This document shows, one piece after another, positions 57,638 through 64,000 of a stretch of DNA of 64,000 bases. Location: positions 65,249,051 to 65,313,050 of the forward strand of contig CM046442.1 in the NCBI GenBank assembly GCA_025506515.1, in the 5' to 3' direction. The DNA is from Flaveria trinervia (lineage: Eukaryota > Streptophyta > Magnoliopsida > Asterales > Asteraceae). Below the pieces are notes generated by a model. The model searched no databases, was not told the DNA's origin, and saw only the letters and a program-made list of their open reading frames with translations. Each line of letters starts with the position of its first letter. The stretch's first letter is position 1. The position numbers were made by a program, and so were the translations under genes.

Positions 57638-58771
57638 ATGGATGATCTGAAAGGAATAGCTGATGATGATCTAGAAGAGATGGATATTCTGAGCCAAATG
57701 GCATTGATTAATATCAGATCTCAGAAGTTCTATAAGAGAACTGGCAGGAAATTTCCTGGACTCTCTGGCAAAACCAAAGTTGGTTTTGTCAAGAGTAAGT
57801 TGAAGTGTCACAAATGCCAAAGGCTGGGACACTTTGCAAGAGAGTGTAGATCAACTGGATTTAACTCTTCTGCACCCTTTGTGACTTTTCCTAGTACTAG
57901 TCCACAAAACAGAGGGCAACATCCTGCTGGTTCTGGTCATTATTCACATCCTAGATCTCCTGCATACTTTGTTCCCCAGGGTCAAATGTTATATCCTTAT
58001 CCCTGCTATTATGTGCCTCAACCAAATCCTGTTCATGCTCCAATTGCACAACAACCACAAGCATTGCCTGAACCACAGCCTTCCCAATCTCATCAACGAA
58101 CTCAACCTCAACAACATAGCTTCTTCACCCCAGGAGTTGTTGACTGGAGCTGTTTACCAGATGACTTGTCTGGTCATGAAACACTGTTCTCAGGTGCTGG
58201 TCAACATGGTGGTGAAAGTCCCTTTGGAAATTTAGCTCTTATGGCTTTGGATTCTGCTGATACTTCATCCTCTAATGCCTCTACACCAAAGGTATCACAG
58301 GTATCCTCTGAGGCAAAAGCCAAATTATGTTCTGACACATGCATAGCAGCATTTGCATCTATTAGAGAAGCAAATGTAGCTTTAATCAACCAGAACATTG
58401 AGCTAGAACAAATAATTTCCAAAAGCAAAGCTGAATTTGAGTCTATGCTTAATGATAAAAATGATGAGATTTACAAACTGAAATGCCAAATAACTGATGA
58501 TAAGGCTAGGGAAGAGATACTTCTAGAGAAGTATAATGATCTCAAAGAAACCCTTGTAGTTACCCAGGTAGAGTGTGATAGATGGGTACAATCATGCAAA
58601 GGTTTTGAAATGCTTCTTAGTAAGCAATCTGCTTCCAATGTGAAGTTTGGCATTGGTTACAATCACACTGCTCCACCTACAGATTTTACTCCAAGAGCAG
58701 AGGTAGAATCTGATGGTGAGAGTAATAATCAATCCATCTCATCATGTGATCTACTTTCTGATACAGCATAA
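57638..58771 (+). pseudogene. gag: Gag nucleocapsid and coiled-coil tail, element E9
   Basis: A 377-codon open frame, the longest in the window. LEEMDILSQMALINIRSQKFYKRTGRKF leads to the knuckle CHKCQRLGHFAREC at 57806-57847. Then a Pro/Gln-rich stretch (57900-58130), a segment around residue 220 starting KAKLCSDTC, and a long coiled coil (NVALINQNIELEQIISKSK; YKLKCQITDDKAREEILLEKY) ending VKFGIGYNHTAPP. Same plan as the tails in E1, E4 and E5. It stops at 58771 before protease. Confidence 0.88.
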
Positions 58772-59532
58772 TCAGAAGTAGAAGTCAGTATCAAGCCCTC
58801 TCTAAACTTATCAGCTGATGTTGATGGTTAAATGCTGACACTCACATGATCAATGAGTTGATCAACTCAGGAGTTAATTCTGAAAGTCCTGAAAGGACTA
58901 GAGAGCAGGATTTAATACCTGAAGTTCAAACTCCAACTACTGTCAGTACTGAAAAAGAAGAAAACTGTCAGTAGAAAGAGTTTGAAGGCTACTAAAGAGG
59001 AAGTCAAGAAAGCAAACAATGCTTGCAAAGCACTGAAGAACAAGTCTTCAGTTGCTTCACCCTCTTTAGTTGATGATCAACCTAAGATGAAGAAGAAACC
59101 ATGTGAAGTATGTGGTTTGCTCAATCATCTTACAGATGATTGCTGGTACAAAAGAGGTTCCAAACTCAAACAAAAAGAATAAATTAAAGAGAAAATGGTA
59201 AAAATGAAAACTGAGTTTGAGACCACATTTGTTTCAGCAACATCAAATCCTGTAACCCTTAAGTCCTCAAAGAAATCCAAAAATGAAGGGGTTAAACAGG
59301 TGACAGCTGAGAGTGCTCAAAAGAAGAAGGTGCAACATAGGAACTTATCAAACTCACTGGCAATGTGTCTGATGAGCTGAAAGCTTATCACAAAATCAGA
59401 CACAGCTGGTTATGATGGTTCAACATCTGTTGGGTAGAGTTAACCAATTAGATGTTCCTATGTTGAAACCACAGAAAAGGAGATCCAAGCCAAAGAATTC
59501 CTCTTCTTGACCATCTTCTTCCTCTCAGGCTG
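58772..59532 (+). pseudogene. Gag-protease linker with second CCHC knuckle, element E9
   Basis: A Lys/Ser-rich linker. KKPCEVCGLLNHLTDDCWYKRG at about 59096-59155 includes an intact C-x2-C-x4-H-x4-C unit (59102-59143), the second knuckle of this element. Further Lys-rich tracts (NPVTLKSSKKSKNEGVKQ) follow. Multiple frame breaks (58790-58980, 59180, 59380). Confidence 0.75.
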
Positions 59533-59860
59533 TTGTTTCAAATAAACCTGTTAGTTTACCATCTATTGATGAGACCAGGCCCAAAACCAAAAAGGTTTGG
59601 GTCTCCAATACCAACTGATTGTTTATTATTACAGGGTTCTCCAACATGCCAAAGTAGCATCTGGTATGTAGATAGTGGGGGATCTATGCACATGACAGGG
59701 ACAGCTCTCTTCTTCATGACTACTCTCAAGGAAAGAAGGGGTTTGTTTCTTTTGGCAATGATGCTAGGGGTTACATCATTGGAAATGGCTTTGTCTCCAA
59801 TGGAGAAATCAAATTTGATGATGTTAATCATGTGGAAAATCTCAAGTACAATCTCTTGAG
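59533..59860 (+). pseudogene. pol: Copia protease, element E9
   Basis: SIWYVDSGGSMHMTGTALFF has the DSG triplet at 59671-59679. A frameshift near 59735 moves to the FGNDARGYIIGNGF strand, then LKYNLLSVSQMCDKG in the next frame. Length and order are as in other copia proteases. Confidence 0.9.
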
Positions 59861-60701
59861 TGTCAGTCAAATGTGTGATAAAGGCCATGTTGCTCTTTTC
59901 ACCAGTCAGAACTGTAGGATTCTGTCATCCAAAGTTCTGCATTTGATTGATAAGGCGTTGGATGATCACACTCTCCTGCGAGCCAACAGGACAGGAAGAG
60001 TGTATGCCTTAGATCTTTCCAATAAAATAGATCTCCGAGGCAATCCTTGCCTATTTTCCAAAGCCTCTTCTCAAGAATCTAAACTGTGGCGCAGAAGGCT
60101 GGGTCATGTTAATTTCAAAAACATGAATCAGCTTATCCAGAATAGTTTAGTCAGAGGTTTACCAATAAAGGAGTTCCACTGTGATGAAACCTGCACTGCT
60201 TGTTTAAAAGGAAAACAACACAAAGTCTCATTCCCTCCTATTAAAGAGCCTAAGTCCACTGCCTGCTTGCAGTTACTGCATATGGATCTATTTGGTCCTG
60301 TGACAGTAATGAGCATGGCCAAGAAGAAATACTGTCTGGTAATTGTGGATGATTACTCCAGATTTGTATGGACTTTCTTTCTACATTCAAAGGATGAGGT
60401 TGCTCAGAAGATTATTCACTTTGTGTTGTATATTGAGAAGCAGTATTCCCTTCCAGTCAAGTGTATCAGGAGTGATAATGGAACTGAATTCAGAAACCAT
60501 ACACTTGATGACTTCTATCTCTCAAAGGGAATCAAAAGGCAGTTTAGCATACCAAGGACTCCAGAACAAAATGGAGTAGTGGAGGGAAAGAACAGGACCC
60601 TCATTGAAGCTGCAAGGTCCATGCTGGCTGACTCTGGTTTGCCACTGACCTTTTGGCTGAAGCTGTTAACACAACTTGCTATGTGCAAAATAGAGTTTTA
60701 G
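59832..60701 (+). pseudogene. pol: Copia integrase, element E9
   Basis: A 289-codon open frame. The zinc domain reads LWRRRLGHVNFKNMNQL...CDETCTACLKGKQHK: the first His of the HHCC set is Arg, the CxxC pair is intact. The catalytic core has LLHMDLFGPVTVMSM, VDDYSRFVWTFFL, CIRSDNGTEFRN and EQNGVVEGKNRTLIEA, so Asp, Asp and Glu are present. The frame shifts near 60655 inside LPLTFWLKL. Without the first His, zinc binding of this copy would be weakened. Confidence 0.92.
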
Positions 60702-61388
60702 TAAATCAGATGTTGATGAAGACTCCATATGAAGTTCTCCATCACTTGGCCCCTCTAATTTCATTTTTCAAAGCATTTGGGTGTCCCTGTTTTACTCTCA
60801 ACACAAAGGATCAACTCCATAAATTTGATCCTAAGGTGGATGCAGGGTATTTTGTTGGTTATTCATCTACTTGCAAGGCATACAGAGTCTTCAACTGCAG
60901 AACAAAGATAGTTGAAGAGACTTTGCATGTGAAGTTTAATGAATCTCCTTTGGACAAGATTCCACAAAACCCTGTGGAGTTGTTTGATTTGGACATACTG
61001 CAATATGTTCCTTATCAACCTCCAGCTGTTGCAGATCCTGTGGATAAATCATCTCTGCAGCATGTCTTCCACCTGGTGGTATTGATGATGATGATGATAA
61101 TATCAATACTCACCTATTCAAGTTTAGTGACCAACTGCCTGTGTCTGCTAAACTTGATGTTCCTGTAGCTTCAGCAGTTCCATCCACAACAAATGCTGAT
61201 GAGATCTCTGTTTCCTTTACATCTTTTGAGTTACCATCTAATTCTTGGTTTCAAGAGTCTACATCAACATTGCTGCTGCTGAAGGTTCTACAAACACTTG
61301 CACATATCTCATTTTATCAAGAACTGAAGAATCACCCCATGTCTCAGATTATTGGTGATATCAATGCTGGTGTTCAACCAGAAGTCAA
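60653..61388 (+). pseudogene. pol: Integrase C-terminus and linker, element E9
   Basis: AEAVNTTCYVQNRVLVNQMLMKTPYEVLHHLAPLISFFKAFGCPCFTLNTKDQLHKFDPKVDAGYFVGYSSTCKAYRVFNCRTKIVEETLHVKFNE is the standard C-terminal domain. It goes into a variable linker with an Asp-coding GATGAT run (61083-61100) and a frameshift near 61080. It then joins RT. Confidence 0.88.
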
Positions 61389-62305
61389 TTGTCTAACTTC
61401 TGCTTCTATGCTCTCTTCATCAGTCAGCTAGAGCCAAAGAACTACCATGTTGCTTTGAGAGACAATGGATGGGTTGAAGCTATGCAGCTTGAGCTACTTC
61501 AGTTCAAGAAACAGCAAGTGTGGGAACTGGTTCCTCTACCCTCGGGTAAGTGTGCAATAGGCACTAAATGGGTGTTTAGGAATAAAACTGATGAAAATGG
61601 GCTTATTGTTAAGAACAAGGCTAGACTGGTTGTACAGGGGTTCTCACAAGAAGAAGGTATTGATTATGATGAAACCTTTGCCCCTATAGCCCGACTAGAG
61701 GCAATCAGATTGTTCTTAGCCTATGTTGCATTCCACAATCTTAAAGTTTTTCAAATGGATGTCAAAAGTGCATTTTTATATGGTAAAATAAAGGAAGAAG
61801 TTTATGTGTGTCAACCAACAGGATTTGAGGATAATAAACATCGTGAATGGGTGTACAAACTTGATAAGGCTCTTTATGGGTTGAAACAAGCTCCTAGAGC
61901 CTAGTATGAGACACTCTCTACTTTTCTTCTTAAGAATAATTTCACTAGAGGCTCCATTGATAAAACTTTGTTTATTAAGAAGGTGGATCAGCATAAGCTA
62001 CTTGTTCAGATTTATGTTGATGATATTATTTTTGCATCCTCTGATCCCCGGTTGTGTGATGATTTTACAACATTAATGAAAAAGAGGTTTGAAATGAGTG
62101 CAATGGGAGAATTACAGTTCTTTCTAGGCTTGCAAATCAAACAAAAGGCTGATGTAACTTTTATTCATCAGTCAAAATATACAAAACATCTTTTAAATAA
62201 GTTTGATTTACAAAACTGTAAACCCTGTTCTACTCCCATGTGCAACACCACACAACTGGATGCTGATCAGAAAGGTAAAGCTGTTGATGAACGCTTTACA
62301 GATGT
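61389..62305 (+). pseudogene. pol: Copia reverse transcriptase, element E9
   Basis: Starts FISQLEPKNYHVALRDNGWVEAMQLELLQFKKQQVWELVPLP, then GTKWVFRNKTDENGLIVKNKARLVVQGFSQEEGIDYDETFAPIARLEAIRL, MDVKSAFLYGKIKEEVYV and ALYGLKQAPRA, where the next Trp codon is TAG (61903). Reading on, YETLSTFLLKNNF, LVQIYVDDIIFAS with catalytic YVDD at 62013-62024, then LQFFLGLQIKQ. A single stop and a frameshift near 62305 are the main lesions. Confidence 0.93.
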
Positions 62306-62955
62306 ATGATTGGGTCCTTGATGTATTTAACAACTTCTAGACCAGATATTATGTTTGCTACATGTGTCTGTGCTAGATTTCAGGCTGCTCCTAAAGAGTC
62401 TCATTTGATTGCAGTCAAGAGAATTTTTAGATATTTGCAAGGTACACAATCTCTGGGTTTATGGTATTCCACTGGACACTCTTGCAAATTAGTTGCTTTT
62501 TCAGATAGTGACTATGCAGGGTGCAAGTTAACTAGAAAGTCAACTTCTGGTGGTTGTCAATTCCTAGGAAACTGTTTGATTTCTTGGCAGAGTAAGAAAC
62601 AAACATCTGTTTCTACATCAACTGCTGAGGCCGAGTACATTGCTGCTGCGAGTTGCACCTCTCAGGTACTCTGGCTTCAGAACCAACTTCTGGATTATGG
62701 CATTACAAAGACTAAGACTCCATTATTAATGGATAGTGCTTCAGCTCTGTGTATTGTCAAAAATCCAGTCCAGCACTCTAGGACCAAACATATAGAGATC
62801 AGACATCATTTTATTCGGGATTGCTTTGAAAAAGGTCTGATTGATCCTAAGTTTGTGCTAGTGCTGATGAGCTTGCAGATATTTTTAATATTCCTTTGGA
62901 TAGTTCTACTTTCCAAAACCTTGTGTTAAGGCTTGGTATGCTGCAGCTAGAATAA
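62306..62955 (+). pseudogene. pol: Copia RNase H, element E9
   Basis: MIGSLMYLTTSRPDIMFATCVCARFQAAPKESHLIAVKRIFRYLQ, then DSDYAGCKLTRKSTSGG, TAEAEYIAAASCTSQVLWLQNQLLDYG, MDSASALCIVKNPVQHSRTKHIEIRHHFIRDCFEKGLI. The catalytic acids are intact. A one-base frameshift near 62855 hides the normal end, which in the other frame reads ADELADIFNIPLDSSTFQNL...LQLE and stops at 62955. Confidence 0.93.
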
Positions 62956-63693
62956 GTGACAACTACCGATGATTTCAGTAATAGTTACTCGTGATCATTG
63001 GTACTCATGTCACATATAAGTACTGATGAGTCCTTTCACCTTCAATAGTTTTTATAACTACTGATGGCTAAATGCCTCACAAGTACTGACGTACTTTATC
63101 TGTTCCAAACTACTGATGTCGTTACAACTACTGAAATCAGTATAAACAGATAAGTACTGACGTCCTATGAAACACCTGAAAATCAGATGCAAAGTCTGAT
63201 GAGTAAGTGTTGAGGACAGTATGAAACAGCTGAAAGGCTATGAATTGACGAAAACTACTGAAGAGAACTTTCTCTTCAGTTGTTTCAACAACTGCTGTTT
63301 CATTCTAAACAACTGAAGCAAAACCATGTCTTCAGTAGTTTTTTCTAACTACTGATGACTAATACCAAGTCTTCAGCTGTTTACAAAAACTGACGACAAA
63401 ACCACTGTCTTCAGTAGTTTCACAACTACTGATGACAAACACCAAGTCCTCAGTTGTTTCATCATCTGAAGTCAAAACCACGGCTTTCAGTAGTATTCTA
63501 ACTACTGATGCCTAACACCACGACTTCAGCTGTTTCAATGTCTGATAGGGTAATACCATGTCAACAGTCGGTTTAAAACTACTGATGACTAACACCACAC
63601 CCTTCAGTCCTTTTCTCACCCCTACCCTATAAATACTGTCCTCTTTTCTGATGTTTCATTAGCCGTTATTTTCTGCACTTCTCTCTCTCAAAC
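62956..63693 (+). promoter_or_regulatory. Internal promoter region of the E9 post-pol ORF
   Basis: Non-coding. It contains repeated dyads of the form CTTCAGTAGTTT...AACTACTGATGA (about 63255-63600), the same half-site (TTCAGTAGTT) as the E9 LTR U3. TATAAATA is at 63628-63635, followed by a CT-rich leader (CTTCTCTCTCTC) and the ATG at 63694, 58 bp after the TATA. The distance and layout are those of an RNA polymerase II promoter. Activity is an inference. Confidence 0.6.
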
Positions 63694-64000
63694 ATGGCGA
63701 CCATGAGTCTGAAACAACGACACAACTGCGTTGCTTACCTTACAAAGTCGGCTTTCTGGAACAAATATGATAATACCATTGACTAATGGTGGATTCCCCA
63801 TATCGCACAACCTTTCTCATGAATCCAACCATTTACCCTGAATCCCTCAGTCAATTCTGGTCAAATGCTTCTGTTCATACCGATGAGTCTACCGGTCAGA
63901 TCTCTGTTCGGTCCCTTATTAACCAGAAACCAGTGGTCGTTACAGCCGACATTATTCGTCGGGCATTACATCTACACGATTCCACCGCTGTGACTGCATA
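63694..64000 (+). pseudogene. Post-pol ORF start, element E9 (runs off the window)
   Basis: Starts MATMSLKQRHNCVAYLTKSAF. After a frame change near 63780 it continues FLMNPTIYPESLSQFWSNASV, SVRSLINQKPVVVTADIIRRALHLHD. The last part aligns with TIFITPAIINRHFQLDD of E6. The start also resembles, from memory, the N-terminus of extra ORFs recorded after pol in Asteraceae copia elements. The 3' end and LTR are beyond position 64000. No enzymatic motif is seen in this piece. Confidence 0.7.

Noticed and set aside
1..64000. tRNA, rRNA or snRNA genes
   Set aside because: Only the 12-bp tRNA-Met complementary primer-binding sites were found; no full tRNA cloverleaf or rRNA sequence was recognised.

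Overview
The window is a stretch of plant nuclear intergenic DNA made almost entirely of degenerate, nested Ty1/copia LTR retrotransposons. I found no ordinary host gene, rRNA, tRNA or CRISPR. The elements show copia-order gag-PR-IN-RT-RNase H, primer-binding sites complementary to initiator tRNA-Met (TGGTATCAGAGC and variants), G-rich polypurine tracts and TG...CA LTRs. Several carry a long extra ORF between pol and the 3' LTR. From memory, such extra ORFs are common in composite-family (Asteraceae) copia elements, so a eudicot and perhaps Asteraceae is my best guess; this is an inference.

Layout, left half. Family A LTR end at 1-264; repeat B copy 1 at 265-970; remains of element E2 (-, family A) at 1008-1640 and 7918-11757; between them E1 (+, family A; gag joined to the post-pol ORF, no pol) to its 3' LTR at 7113-7917, itself carrying a family B solo LTR (5639-6376). 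Then E3 (-, family A: LTR with a 679-bp Harbinger-type MITE, and post-pol ORF) at 11765-14459; repeat B copy 2 at 14460-15100; E4 (+, family B) at 15101-19285, truncated in the protease; an unrelated LTR ('X') with a 52-bp tandem array at 19286-20872; E5 (-, family B gag-pol) to its 5' LTR at 28681-29436. E4 and the gag half of E5 form a ~4.2-kb inverted repeat.

Right half. E8 (-, family D, old) is the host: probable LTR and 3' region at 29476-30838, continuing at 54698-55730. E7 (-, family C) sits in E8 with a perfect GAAAC target duplication (30834-30838 and 54693-54697). E6 (-, family A; LTR 33575-34370, post-pol ORF, pol, gag, PBS, rearranged 5' LTR to about 45290) sits inside E7. E9 (+, family E) entered the E8 RNase H at 55731 and runs off the right edge; it is among the least decayed elements here.

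Most notable: in E6, E7 and E9 the post-pol ORF region is preceded by a TATA box and an array of short palindromes. In E6 and E9, and by motif in E7, these use the same family-specific motif found in that family's LTR. This looks like a second, internal promoter copying the enhancer logic of the LTR. All coding regions carry stops or frameshifts, so each is annotated as a pseudogene.
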